NCBI GenBank assembly: GCA_017529165.1
Contig: JAFXNY010000105.1
Coordinates: 1-13,883, forward strand
DNA length: 13,883 nucleotides
Reading direction: 5' to 3'
DNA from: Clostridia bacterium
GTDB lineage: Bacteria; Bacillota_A; Clostridia; Oscillospirales; Acutalibacteraceae
The notes under the pieces were generated by a model. The model was not told the DNA's origin. It saw only the letters and a list, made by a program, of their open reading frames with translations, and did no database searches. Of the stretch, positions 7,370 to 13,883 are shown in pieces. The position numbers and the translations under genes are program-made. Each line of letters opens with the position of its first letter. Within the stretch, counting starts at the first letter, position 1.

Positions 7370-8746
7370 TTAATAAATGTTGCCGAATGTTCTCGGATAG
7401 AGAATTACATCTCTTATATTAGATACGCCGGTAACATACATAATTATTCGCTCAAGGCCGAGGCCGAAACCGCTATGCGGTACCGAGCCGAACTTACGCA
7501 GCGATATATAATCGCTGTATTCCTCAATGTTCATATTGCGCTCTTTCATAGCATTTAGTAGTTTACCGAGGTCCGCCTCCCTCTCGCTTCCGCCTATTAA
7601 CTCACCTACGCCCGGCACCAACAAATCGGTTGCGGCAACGGTTTTACCGTCCGCATTTTGTTTCATATAAAAAGACTTAATCTCTTTCGGGTAATCGGTT
7701 AAGAATACCGGCTTTTTGCATACCTCTTCCGAGATATATCGCTCGTGCTCGCTTGCCAAATCACAGCCCCAGAAAACAGGATACTGAAACTCTTTTCCGC
7801 TCTTTTTAAGCTCCTCTATTGCCTCGGTGTAGCTCATAACGGCAAAATCGTTGTCACGAACACTTGTAAGCTTATCAATAAGCCCTTTTTCAAAATGGTT
7901 ATCAAAAAACTTCATTTCATCGGGGCATTTTTCGAGCACGGACGAAATAATGTGCTTAATAAGACCCTGTGCCAACTCCATAATATCGTTTAACTCTGCA
8001 AAAGCAACCTCCGGCTCTACATGCCAGAACTCTGCCACATGGCGCCCTGTGTTGCTCTTTTCTGCCCTGAAGGACGGGCCGAATGTGTAAATCTTGCCGA
8101 GCGCCATAGCCGCAACCTCACCGTCAAGCTGGCCGGAAACCGAAAGTGCGGCACGGCGACCAAAAAAGTCGGCGGCGTCATATTCTTCTTCCGTTTTTAT
8201 CTCTGGCGCAAAGCCGAGTGTTGTTACCCTGAACATCTCGCCTGCGCCCTCGCAGTCAGAGGCAGTGATAAGAGGCGTATGAACATAGGTAAAACGCCTG
8301 CCCCCAAAAAACTCGTGAATTGCGGTGGACACTACCGAGCGCACTCTGAACACCGCATTAAATGTGTTTGTGCGCACACGAAGCGCCGGTATGGTACGCA
8401 AATATTCGAGCGTGTGTCTTTTCTTTTGAAGAGGATATTCGGGCGGACAAACGCCTAATACTGTGATTTCCTTTGCGTTTACCTCCACGCTATCAGCCGC
8501 TACAACCGATTTTACAAGCTCGCCCTCAATTTTAAGTGCCGTGCCGAGCTTCATAAACTCGGAAATATCGCTCATATTAGCTTTATCTATTACAATTTGC
8601 AGGTGTTTTAGCGTAGTGCCGTCATTAATCTCCAAAAACGCCATATTTTTAGAGTCACGGGATGTGCGTACCCAACCGCACACCGTAACAAAACTGCCTA
8701 CAAGGGTAGGGTTTTTCATAATTTCATAAATGTCAGTATGTTTCAT
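7370..8746 (-). CDS. asnS: Asparaginyl-tRNA synthetase
   Basis: AsnRS charges tRNA-Asn with asparagine using ATP. The 458-residue protein has an N-terminal OB-fold anticodon-binding domain (about 18-100, VTVCGWVRTSRDSKNMAFLEI) and a class II catalytic domain from about 110. The catalytic domain shows motif 1 (VHTPLITASDCEGAGEMF), motif 2 around R227 (FRAEKSNTGRH) and motif 3 (GFGLGLER, ending at R433). GEMFRVTTL and the 'FFG' insert segment resemble the E. coli AsnRS and separate it from AspRS. The ATG at 8746 is chosen because AAGGAGA lies 7 nt upstream. An ATG at 8752 would be only 1-2 nt from the ribosome binding site, and the frame open to 8830 simply reads back through the leader terminator. 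It is the first gene of a two-gene operon with asnA and is controlled by the T-box leader upstream. Confidence 0.98.
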   Translation of the reverse strand: MKHTDIYEIMKNPTLVGSFVTVCGWVRTSRDSKNMAFLEINDGTTLKHLQIVIDKANMSDISEFMKLGTALKIEGELVKSVVAADSVEVNAKEITVLGVCPPEYPLQKKRHTLEYLRTIPALRVRTNTFNAVFRVRSVVSTAIHEFFGGRRFTYVHTPLITASDCEGAGEMFRVTTLGFAPEIKTEEEYDAADFFGRRAALSVSGQLDGEVAAMALGKIYTFGPSFRAEKSNTGRHVAEFWHVEPEVAFAELNDIMELAQGLIKHIISSVLEKCPDEMKFFDNHFEKGLIDKLTSVRDNDFAVMSYTEAIEELKKSGKEFQYPVFWGCDLASEHERYISEEVCKKPVFLTDYPKEIKSFYMKQNADGKTVAATDLLVPGVGELIGGSEREADLGKLLNAMKERNMNIEEYSDYISLRKFGSVPHSGFGLGLERIIMYVTGVSNIRDVILYPRTFGNIY

Positions 8747-8760
8747 AGCCATTCTCCTTA

Positions 8761-8807
8761 TAGAAAAAATAATAACACCATTCATCCTGTTATCAGGACG
8801 AATGATG
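8761..8807 (-). terminator. T-box leader terminator hairpin upstream of asnS
   Basis: On the minus strand a 14-bp stem (5' arm 8807-8794, AUAA loop, 3' arm 8789-8776, two G-U pairs) is followed by UUAUUAUUUUUUC. The 3' end of its 5' arm (CAUUCGUCCUG) is also the 3' arm of the antiterminator, so the two structures exclude each other. The ribosome binding site of asnS follows directly. Confidence 0.93.
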
Positions 8808-9062
8808 TCGTTTTTCATTCGCGGTGCCACCCGACTTGCTGAATATTCAGCCTCTCTTACTGCTTTTTCTGGCGGATAATATCCGCCCCTACACAGTTAC
8901 CGCCTGTAACGGGACAGCCCCGGCGCACCTACTAAGACAAATCTTTTCAGATTGCAACTACCAAGTGTTATTCGCCGTTATCGTGCGGCAAGGTTCTCAC
9001 TATCCCTTACTCACTTATACGCCGTAAAAACGGTTACTTCTCTTGGTCAAGGTCTTTAATAT
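8761..9062 (-). promoter_or_regulatory. T-box riboswitch leader, asparagine-specific
   Basis: This leader of about 300 nt controls asnS-asnA. The T-box core at 8833-8821 reads CGGGTGGCACCGC. The Stem I base pairs ACCAAG (9047-9042) with CTTGGT (8966-8961). The specifier loop has AGAGAAGTA on its 5' side and GAATAACA on its 3' side. The codon AAC (8969-8967) is followed by one A before the closing stem, the canonical position, and specifies asparagine. The bulge UGGC (8829-8826) would pair with GCCA, as expected for tRNA-Asn, whose discriminator base is G. In the antiterminator, CGGG and GCGAAUG flank the 7-nt bulge and pair with CCUG and CAUUCGU. Other hairpins lie at 8838-8851 and 8871-8887. 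Inference: uncharged tRNA-Asn stabilises the antiterminator and allows readthrough. Confidence 0.95.
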
Positions 9063-9068
9063 GGTGGC

Positions 9069-9097
9069 ATTATACCACCGAGTAAAAGTGTTGTCAA
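9069..9097 (-). promoter_or_regulatory. Consensus sigma-A promoter of the asnS-asnA operon
   Basis: On the minus strand a perfect TTGACA (9097-9092), a 17-bp spacer and a perfect TATAAT (9074-9069) are present. The predicted transcript start near 9062 lies just before Stem I of the T-box. A full-consensus promoter fits control exercised later, by transcription attenuation. Confidence 0.93.
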
Positions 9098-9104
9098 GAT
9101 TTTT

Positions 9105-9220
9105 CAGATATCAGATTACAGATAACAGAAGTCAGACGGTATGAATGCCTGCGACGCATTTAATATTGCGGCAAAGCCGCTCATATTGTCTGATATCTGA
9201 TGTCTGCCGTCTGTTATCTG
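9105..9220. repeat. 116-bp inverted-repeat element with CAGANNN heptamer arms
   Basis: The left arm 9105-9137 consists of heptamers CAGATAT, CAGATTA, CAGATAA, CAGAAGT and a final CAGAC. The right arm 9188-9220 on the opposite strand reads CAGATAA, CAGACGG, CAGACAT, CAGATAT, CAGAC. The two 33-bp arms match at 25 of 33 positions when inverted. The 50-bp centre holds two small hairpins: AATGC/GCATT (9144-9160), and GCGGC-AAA-GCCGC inside AATAT/ATATT (9162-9187). There is no open reading frame and I see no clear target-site duplication. It fills the whole gap between the downstream hairpin of the UPF0210 gene and the asnS promoter. It resembles a small non-autonomous mobile element or a dispersed palindromic repeat. 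Copy number cannot be judged from one window. Confidence 0.7.
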
Positions 9221-9251
9221 CCTTAAAAACTAACTCTGTTAGTTTTTAAGG
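9221..9251 (-). terminator. Perfect 14-bp palindrome overlapping the UPF0210 stop, probable terminator
   Basis: CCTTAAAAACTAAC (9221-9234) pairs perfectly with GTTAGTTTTTAAGG (9238-9251) across a 3-nt TCT loop. The inner stem flanked by A5 and T5 tracts fits an A-stem-T intrinsic terminator for the leftward operon. It is GC-poor, so its strength is uncertain. The TAA stop of the UPF0210 gene (9241-9239) is inside the stem. It directly abuts the heptamer repeat. Confidence 0.65.
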
Positions 9252-10594
9252 CTTTGCATCGGTGCCGGTATTCTGCCGGCTCGGTCTATAAACTTTTTAG
9301 GACTGCTCTTTTTATTAACCGGCATTACGGGGCCTTTTCCTAAAAGTCCTCCGAAGTTTAATTCTTCTCCCTCCGCCTTGCCTATAGCGGGTATTACTCT
9401 TACAGCGGTGGTTTTTGAGTTTACCATGCCTATTGCCGCTTCGTCCGCTATAATCGCCGATATAACCTCTGCCGGTGTATCGCCCGGTATCACTATCATA
9501 TCAAGACCCACAGAGCAAACGGCTGTCATAGCCTCTAACTTTTCGATTTTAAGGTCGCCTGAGCGTGCCGCCGCTATCATTCCGGCGTCTTCGGAAACAG
9601 GTATAAATGCGCCCGATAGTCCGCCAACAGCTGAGGACGCCATAACACCGCCCTTTTTAACTGCATCGTTAAGCAAAGCCAGCGCCGCCGTTGTGCCGTG
9701 AGTGCCGCAGCGTTCGAGTCCCATTTCCTCTAAAATATGAGCTACCGAATCTCCTACGGCAGGTGTGGGCGCTAAAGACAAATCTACAATGCCAAACGGC
9801 ACGCCGAGTCGCTTTGAGGCTTCATTACCTACTAATTGACCCATTCTTGTTATCTTAAAGGCGGTGCGCTTTATAACCTCGGCAACCTCGCCTAAATCGC
9901 CCTTGCATTTTTTAAGTGCGCTCGCTACAACGCCGGGGCCGGAAACGCCTACATTTATTACACAGTCCGGCTCGCCCACGCCGTGAAAAGCGCCTGCCAT
10001 AAAGGGGTTATCCTCGGGGGCGTTGCAGAACACAACCAGCTTTGCAGGGCCTATGCAGTCACGCTCGGCGGTTCTCTTTGCCGCCTCTAATACAACCTCG
10101 CCGGCAAGCTTTACGGCGTTCATATTTATCCCCGATTTTGTTGAGCCTATGTTAATGCTTGAGCATACATTATCGGTCTCACTCAGCGCTCTCGGAATTG
10201 ACTTTATAAGCTCCATATCTCCTGCCGAAAAGCCTTTATGAACAAGCGCCGAATATCCGCCTATAAAGTTTACCCCCGTACTGTCTGCCGCACGCTGTAG
10301 AGCGTGCGCATATTTTACAGGGTCGCCGCCCGAAACTGCCACAAGCATAGAAATCGGTGTTACCGATATTCTCTTATTTATAATAGGTATGCCGTATTCT
10401 TTCTCAATATCACACCCTACTTTAACCAAGTTTCCTGCAAGCCGTGTGATTTTATTATATACTTTTTCGCACGATTTATCGATATCGCTATCGGCACAGT
10501 CAAGAAGCGATATGCCCATCGTTATTGTGCGTATATCAAGGTTTTCGTGGCTAATCATAGTCACGGTTTCCATTATATCCTTTAAGTTAAGCAT
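9239..10594 (-). CDS. UPF0210/DUF711 family protein (PFL family)
   Basis: The 451-residue length and sequence match the UPF0210 (DUF711, 'PFL family') proteins, whose biochemical function I do not know to be established. Recognisable segments are the N-terminal [33 protein letters not shown], and later [38 protein letters not shown] and [20 protein letters not shown]. It is soluble, with no signal peptide. The ATG at 10594 has a GAGGGG ribosome binding site that overlaps the stop codon of the ACT-domain gene 11 bp upstream. UPF0210 and UPF0237 proteins are commonly encoded side by side, so the ACT protein may act as a ligand-sensing partner (inference). It is the last gene of the gyrA-led run, and its stop codon lies in a palindrome. 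Confidence 0.93.
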   Translation of the reverse strand: MLNLKDIMETVTMISHENLDIRTITMGISLLDCADSDIDKSCEKVYNKITRLAGNLVKVGCDIEKEYGIPIINKRISVTPISMLVAVSGGDPVKYAHALQRAADSTGVNFIGGYSALVHKGFSAGDMELIKSIPRALSETDNVCSSINIGSTKSGINMNAVKLAGEVVLEAAKRTAERDCIGPAKLVVFCNAPEDNPFMAGAFHGVGEPDCVINVGVSGPGVVASALKKCKGDLGEVAEVIKRTAFKITRMGQLVGNEASKRLGVPFGIVDLSLAPTPAVGDSVAHILEEMGLERCGTHGTTAALALLNDAVKKGGVMASSAVGGLSGAFIPVSEDAGMIAAARSGDLKIEKLEAMTAVCSVGLDMIVIPGDTPAEVISAIIADEAAIGMVNSKTTAVRVIPAIGKAEGEELNFGGLLGKGPVMPVNKKSSPKKFIDRAGRIPAPMQSLKN

Positions 10595-10605
10595 TTTTAT
10601 CCCCT

Positions 10606-10878
10606 CTAGATTCGGTGCATAGCGTTAAAAATATCCTCGTGCATAACACGCACATCGAGAGCCGATTTTTCCCCGAAAGCACGCATTTTATCCGAGAACT
10701 CATCAAAAGAGCAGTTAGCAGAGCCTATGTCTGCTAACATTACCATTACAAACATATCGTCTAACACCGATTGCGTGATATCAAGAATATTTACATTGCA
10801 CTCAGCGCAAACGGCGCTCGCCTTTGCGATTATGCCGAAATTATCTTTTCCGATAACTGTTATTACTGTTTTTTTCAT
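10606..10878 (-). CDS. UPF0237 family ACT-domain protein
   Basis: This 90-residue protein is a single ACT domain. A first beta strand ([11 protein letters not shown]) leads to [24 protein letters not shown], followed by [15 protein letters not shown] domains usually bind amino acids or other small ligands and regulate a partner enzyme. The glycine-containing turn between strand 1 and helix 1 is the usual ligand-contact point. No enzymatic domain is attached, as is typical of UPF0237. The start ATG at 10878 overlaps the stop of the membrane protein gene by 4 bp (ATGA), and GAGGAAG precedes it. It is immediately followed by the UPF0210 gene, the usual partner. Ligand unknown. Confidence 0.93.
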   Translation of the reverse strand: MKKTVITVIGKDNFGIIAKASAVCAECNVNILDITQSVLDDMFVMVMLADIGSANCSFDEFSDKMRAFGEKSALDVRVMHEDIFNAMHRI

Positions 10879-11336
10879 AATTCTTCCTCTATTTTTTCAA
10901 TATCTTTTTCCCTCTGTTTTTGTAAGAGAGCACCAAACAGACTTCTAACTATTATAAAGATAAGTCCGCCTGCCGCAGCTGCCGCCGCCGCTAAATAAAA
11001 GGGCGTATATTGCCTGCCTGCCGCAAGGGTAATCGCCGTGATAGCAAAGCAGGAAATGGCTACCGCACGAAGCAAGGTTTGATTTTTATCGCCTAAAATA
11101 AGCCCTGCCAAAACATTTTTAAGGAGTCTGCGCAGAGATATAAGTATCGCCGCCGCAAAGGGCAGGCACGGATAGCAGGTGAGCATTATTGTTACCGGCA
11201 AGGTTTGGTCTCGCCCTCTGGTTTCTACATACCAGGTGATTATAAACGGCAACGCCACTGCCAACACAACCAGCAGTACGCTGAACACATATACCATATA
11301 AAGTGCTAATCTGACAGGCCTTTTATAACTCTCCAT
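10875..11336 (-). CDS. Small four-helix membrane protein of unknown function
   Basis: I do not recognise this 153-residue protein with confidence. It has four hydrophobic segments (about residues 12-35, 46-66, 88-106 and 111-131). The third and fourth flank the short polar turn GRQYTPF, and the fourth carries an eight-alanine run. The C-terminal 20 residues are highly charged ([14 protein letters not shown]). The overall plan resembles small DUF2975-like membrane proteins, but the motif evidence is weak. The ATG at 11336 follows GAGGGA with about 7 nt and lies 14 bp inside the end of tadA. The stop overlaps the ACT gene. This double overlap supports a real, translationally coupled gene in the operon. 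Confidence 0.75.
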   Translation of the reverse strand: MESYKRPVRLALYMVYVFSVLLVVLAVALPFIITWYVETRGRDQTLPVTIMLTCYPCLPFAAAILISLRRLLKNVLAGLILGDKNQTLLRAVAISCFAITAITLAAGRQYTPFYLAAAAAAAGGLIFIIVRSLFGALLQKQREKDIEKIEEEL

Positions 11337-11778
11337 TCTTTTCCCTCACTTTACTGAAAAAACTATCTAACAAGGCTTTGCACTCGTTTTCTTTGATACC
11401 TGCAAAAACGGAAATGTCCCTTTTAGTAAGGCTTCCGATATCCGCCTTGCTTGATACAAACCCTCGCTCTAAATCATATGCGCCGAATACTATTTCTTTT
11501 ATTCGGCTATCCGCTATAGCGCCTGCGCACATTAAGCAGGGCTCAAGTGTTACATAAATAGTAGCGCCCTCAAGCCGCCAATCGCCGAGCGTTTTATTTG
11601 CGCTATTTATCGCCTCGATTTCGGCGTGGGATATAAGGAGGTTTTTGCTCTCCCGCATATTATAGCCTTCGCCTATTATCCTGCCGTTCTTAACAACAAC
11701 AGCGCCAACAGGTATTTCCCCTAAATCACACGCTTTTTTTGCCAACTCTATTGCACGCACCATAAAACTGCTGTCCAT
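11323..11778 (-). CDS. tadA: tRNA-specific adenosine(34) deaminase
   Basis: TadA converts adenosine to inosine at the wobble position of tRNA-Arg(ACG), which is needed to read CGN codons. The 151-residue protein has the zinc-dependent deaminase signature: H51-A-E53 (catalytic glutamate E53) and P80-C81-x2-C84 (PCLMCAGAI), with H51, C81 and C84 as zinc ligands. The N-terminal VGAVVVKNGRIIGEGYN is also typical. Length is normal. The ATG at 11778 follows TGAGGTT, which overlaps the stop of the CPBP gene 9 bp upstream. An inner ATG at 11763 is less well supported. It overlaps the next gene by 14 bp. A cytidine or guanine deaminase is less likely given PCLMCAGAI and the length. Confidence 0.96.
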   Translation of the reverse strand: MDSSFMVRAIELAKKACDLGEIPVGAVVVKNGRIIGEGYNMRESKNLLISHAEIEAINSANKTLGDWRLEGATIYVTLEPCLMCAGAIADSRIKEIVFGAYDLERGFVSSKADIGSLTKRDISVFAGIKENECKALLDSFFSKVREKNGEL

Positions 11779-11787
11779 TTTTTAACC

Positions 11788-12786
11788 TCAATAGAAAATA
11801 TATGTGCACGCCCTGTAGAAAAAGAGTGCAAAAACTATAAGTGTTGCAGGAGAAAAGAAGTAATTTACACAGATTTTTTTAGTGCTCATAACCGTTTCGG
11901 GCCTTTTGAGGGAAAAAGCGTTCTTTTCCTTTATGAGCGCCACACCTAAAATCGCAAAAGTGAGAGCTAACATAATATAAACGGTGTAAATTGTGTTTCT
12001 GATGTTTGCCGGCAAGCTTTCTGCGTAAGAAGTTATAACCGCAATAAGATTGTTAAGCCCGTGAACCGCCATACAAATTACGAGTGAATCGGTTTTAATA
12101 CGAATAAACCCGAGCACCAGACCTACCATAAAGGCAAACGGTATTTGATTAAAGTTTCCGTGAATTAGCCCGAACACTGCGGCGGATGCAAATATCGCAA
12201 AACTGCTTCCGAAAGGCTTTAATAGGCCAATTACTATTCCCCTCATAGAGAACTCTTCTACTATCGCCGGCACAATCACCGTTGAAATAAGTACTAAAAT
12301 GAAGCCGAAAACGCCCTCGGGGTTTTTATCCTCGGGAACAGAATAGTTAATGCCGAACAAATCAAATATTCTGCTCATTTGTGATACGGCTATGTTTGCA
12401 AAACTGCAAAAGCCAACTCCGAAAAGGAAATACGCCAATCGGTTGCTTTTAGGTTTTCTAAGCCCTGCTATTTCGGATATTTTTTCTCCCGAAATCATAG
12501 CGCAAATCACAAAAGGTACAGTAAAGAGGAAAAGCGATAAAATAATCTGCGCTATCTGAAGCACGGCAGGCTCCGAGAAAAAAAGCCTTAACTTCTCGGC
12601 GGTAAGCCCAAATCTGGCACCTGCCAGCAACACTATTTTCGCCCAATATTGACTTATTATAAAAAACGCTATAGCCGGCACGGCAATCGCCCACGCTTTA
12701 CGCCTGAGTTGTGTTTTTTCTTTGTATTCCGCAAAGAATACATCCTGCGGACTGTAATTAAACTCGGTACTCCCAAAGTTATCCAT
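11788..12786 (-). CDS. CPBP family intramembrane glutamic endopeptidase
   Basis: This 332-residue membrane protein has the three CPBP (CAAX protease/bacteriocin-processing, Abi) motifs: E177-E178-F-S-M-R182, F205-G-L-I-H209, and H242-G-L-N-N246. About eight hydrophobic segments are spread from residue 31 to the C terminus. The N-terminal 30 residues are cytosolic and charged. All predicted catalytic residues are present, so it is likely an active intramembrane protease. Substrate is unknown and nothing nearby suggests one. The ATG at 12786 follows GAGGAG, which overlaps the gyrA stop, only 2 bp upstream. Its placement directly behind gyrA suggests transcription with it. There is no bacteriocin gene here to suggest an immunity role. 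Confidence 0.92.
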   Translation of the reverse strand: MDNFGSTEFNYSPQDVFFAEYKEKTQLRRKAWAIAVPAIAFFIISQYWAKIVLLAGARFGLTAEKLRLFFSEPAVLQIAQIILSLFLFTVPFVICAMISGEKISEIAGLRKPKSNRLAYFLFGVGFCSFANIAVSQMSRIFDLFGINYSVPEDKNPEGVFGFILVLISTVIVPAIVEEFSMRGIVIGLLKPFGSSFAIFASAAVFGLIHGNFNQIPFAFMVGLVLGFIRIKTDSLVICMAVHGLNNLIAVITSYAESLPANIRNTIYTVYIMLALTFAILGVALIKEKNAFSLKRPETVMSTKKICVNYFFSPATLIVFALFFYRACTYIFY

Positions 12787-12788
12787 TT

Positions 12789-13883
12789 TTACTCCTCAGC
12801 GTTTGCTGTATCTCCTACATCTCCGGCGTCAGCCTCAGCCTCTTCGGGCGAATCGTTTACCTCTGCCTCATCGTGCTCGGCTTTGGCTACAGAGAGTATT
12901 CTCTCGCCCTCTGCCACACGCATTACCCTTACACCCTTTGCAGGACGGGCAAACTCGGAAATATCGCCGGCATATATTCTTATAATTATGCCGTTTGAAG
13001 CAATCATTATTATATCCTCATTGGTCTCAACCGGTAAAACTGCGGCTACCTTACCGTATTTCTCGGTGCGGTAGTTTATAAGTCCTTTACCACCACGGGA
13101 CTGCAAGCGGTAATCGGAAATGGAGCTTATTCTGCCGTAACCTGTTTCGGTAACGGTAAGTATCCTTGTATCGTCCTTGCAGAGCGCCATATCTACTACG
13201 CTGTCGTCCTCACTCATATTAAGAGCTCGCACGCCCCTTGCAGTTCTGCCCATTGAGCGAACCTGTGTTTCATTAAACTTAATGGCCTTGCCGTTTCTCG
13301 TTGCCACAAGGAGATTATCGCTTCCGTCTGTCATACGAACGTGTGCGAGCTCATCGCCCTCATCAATCGAAATTGCAATAATACCGCTCTTTCGGGTGTT
13401 CTTGAAGTCTGAAAGCCTTGTGCGTTTAACAACGCCCTTTCTTGTTATCATACAGATAAAGCGGTCTTCCTCATCCTCCGCCGTAACCGGAATAATTACC
13501 CTTATTTTCTCGTCCGGCATTAGCGGTATAACATTTATAAGGTTCATACCCTTGGCTGTACGGGAGCTTTCGGGTATTTCATACGCCTTGATTCTGTAAA
13601 CTCGACCTAGGTTGCTAAACAGCATTATTCTATCGTGAGAAGAGCACACAAACATATTCTCTACGCTGTCTTCTTCTCTTGTCGTCATGCCCGTAATGCC
13701 TCTGCCGCCTCGGTGCTGAACATTATATGTATCAGAGGGCAGGCGCTTTATGTAACCCGCAGTTGACTTTGTGATAACACATTCTTCCTCAGGTATTAAG
13801 TCTTCTATATCAACTTCGCCGGCCACATCGCTTATCTCAGTTCTGCGGCTGTCTGCATACTTATCTCTAAGATTTAGCGCATC
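12789..13883 (-). CDS. gyrA: DNA gyrase subunit A, C-terminal 364 residues (5' part outside window)
   Basis: The frame stays open to the right edge (first codon at 13883). A GTG at 13826 is internal, because upstream residues NLRDKYADSRRTEI match the segment that precedes the gyrase A C-terminal domain. The fragment covers the six-bladed beta-pinwheel that wraps DNA and lets gyrase introduce negative supercoils. The GyrA box is QHRGGRG (13698-13718, fragment residues 56-62), one residue off the QRRGG[KR]G pattern. A second box-like QSRGGKG lies near 13085-13105. Repeated blade motifs of the form RGV/KGM (ESSRTAKGM, GRTARGVRAL, ARPAKGVRVM) are visible. The last 25 or so residues form an acidic tail. 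ParC is less likely because it lacks a proper GyrA box. It heads a tightly spaced run of genes. Confidence 0.95.
   Translation of the reverse strand, partial: DALNLRDKYADSRRTEISDVAGEVDIEDLIPEEECVITKSTAGYIKRLPSDTYNVQHRGGRGITGMTTREEDSVENMFVCSSHDRIMLFSNLGRVYRIKAYEIPESSRTAKGMNLINVIPLMPDEKIRVIIPVTAEDEEDRFICMITRKGVVKRTRLSDFKNTRKSGIIAISIDEGDELAHVRMTDGSDNLLVATRNGKAIKFNETQVRSMGRTARGVRALNMSEDDSVVDMALCKDDTRILTVTETGYGRISSISDYRLQSRGGKGLINYRTEKYGKVAAVLPVETNEDIIMIASNGIIIRIYAGDISEFARPAKGVRVMRVAEGERILSVAKAEHDEAEVNDSPEEAEADAGDVGDTANAEE

Noticed and set aside
8021..8458. 145-codon open frame on the plus strand opposite asnS
   Set aside because: It is antisense to a fully conserved asnS and the translation resembles no family. 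Plus-strand frames at 7745-7993, 9378-9701, 12649-13074 and 13177-13599 were rejected for the same reason.
8747..8830. 28-residue N-terminal extension of AsnRS
   Set aside because: The frame is open upstream of 8746 but reads through the T-box terminator hairpin. The ribosome binding site at 8753-8759 fits the ATG at 8746.
9105..9220. CRISPR array or tRNA-like structure
   Set aside because: The repeated unit is only CAGA every 7 bases in two inverted arms. There are no direct repeats of 25-35 bp with spacers, and no cloverleaf can be drawn.
13782..13826. Separate short gene starting at GTG 13826
   Set aside because: The frame continues without a stop to the window edge, and the upstream residues match gyrase A, so 13826 is an internal codon.
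1..13883. A novel defence, phage or secondary-metabolite system
   Set aside because: No toxin-antitoxin pair, restriction enzyme, integrase, transposase or biosynthetic gene is present. The SbcD/SbcC-like pair could take part in defence, but nothing around it supports that.

Overview
The window looks like chromosomal DNA from an endospore-forming member of the Clostridia with low-to-moderate GC content. The evidence is spoIIE, a SleB-type spore cortex hydrolase, a T-box leader, strong AGGAGG-like ribosome binding sites and frequent ATA/AGA codons. I see no phage, plasmid or transposase gene. Every long reading frame belongs to a recognisable bacterial family except one small membrane protein.

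Left part (1-2832): the first third of a sleB-like gene runs leftward off the edge. Divergent from it is spoIIE, the membrane-bound PP2C phosphatase that activates sigma-F in the forespore. Between them is a promoter with a Spo0A-box-like -35 region and a 21-bp spacer. A strong hairpin terminator ends spoIIE.

Middle plus-strand unit (2834-6371): a clear -35/-10 promoter precedes two overlapping genes, an SbcD/YhaO-like metallophosphoesterase and an SbcC/YhaN-like coiled-coil ATPase with a predicted membrane hairpin in its middle. A bidirectional terminator at 6343-6371 separates them from the convergent genes.

Asparagine operon (6375-9097, minus strand): a consensus promoter and a complete T-box leader precede asnS (asparaginyl-tRNA synthetase) and asnA (ammonia-dependent asparagine synthetase). 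The specifier codon AAC, the UGGC bulge and the mutually exclusive antiterminator and terminator helices can all be read from the sequence. The operon should switch on when tRNA-Asn is uncharged. Upstream of this promoter is a 116-bp inverted-repeat element whose arms are CAGANNN heptamers.

Right part (9221-13883, minus strand): a tightly packed operon-like run reads gyrA (3' part only), a CPBP intramembrane protease, tadA, an unrecognised four-helix membrane protein, a UPF0237 ACT-domain protein and a UPF0210/DUF711 protein. Spacings are from -14 to +11 bp. The last stop codon lies inside a perfect 14-bp palindrome. Most of the window is ordinary housekeeping and sporulation sequence. The points of most interest are the spoIIE promoter architecture, the asparagine T-box, the heptamer-armed repeat and the membrane-hairpin SbcC-like ATPase.
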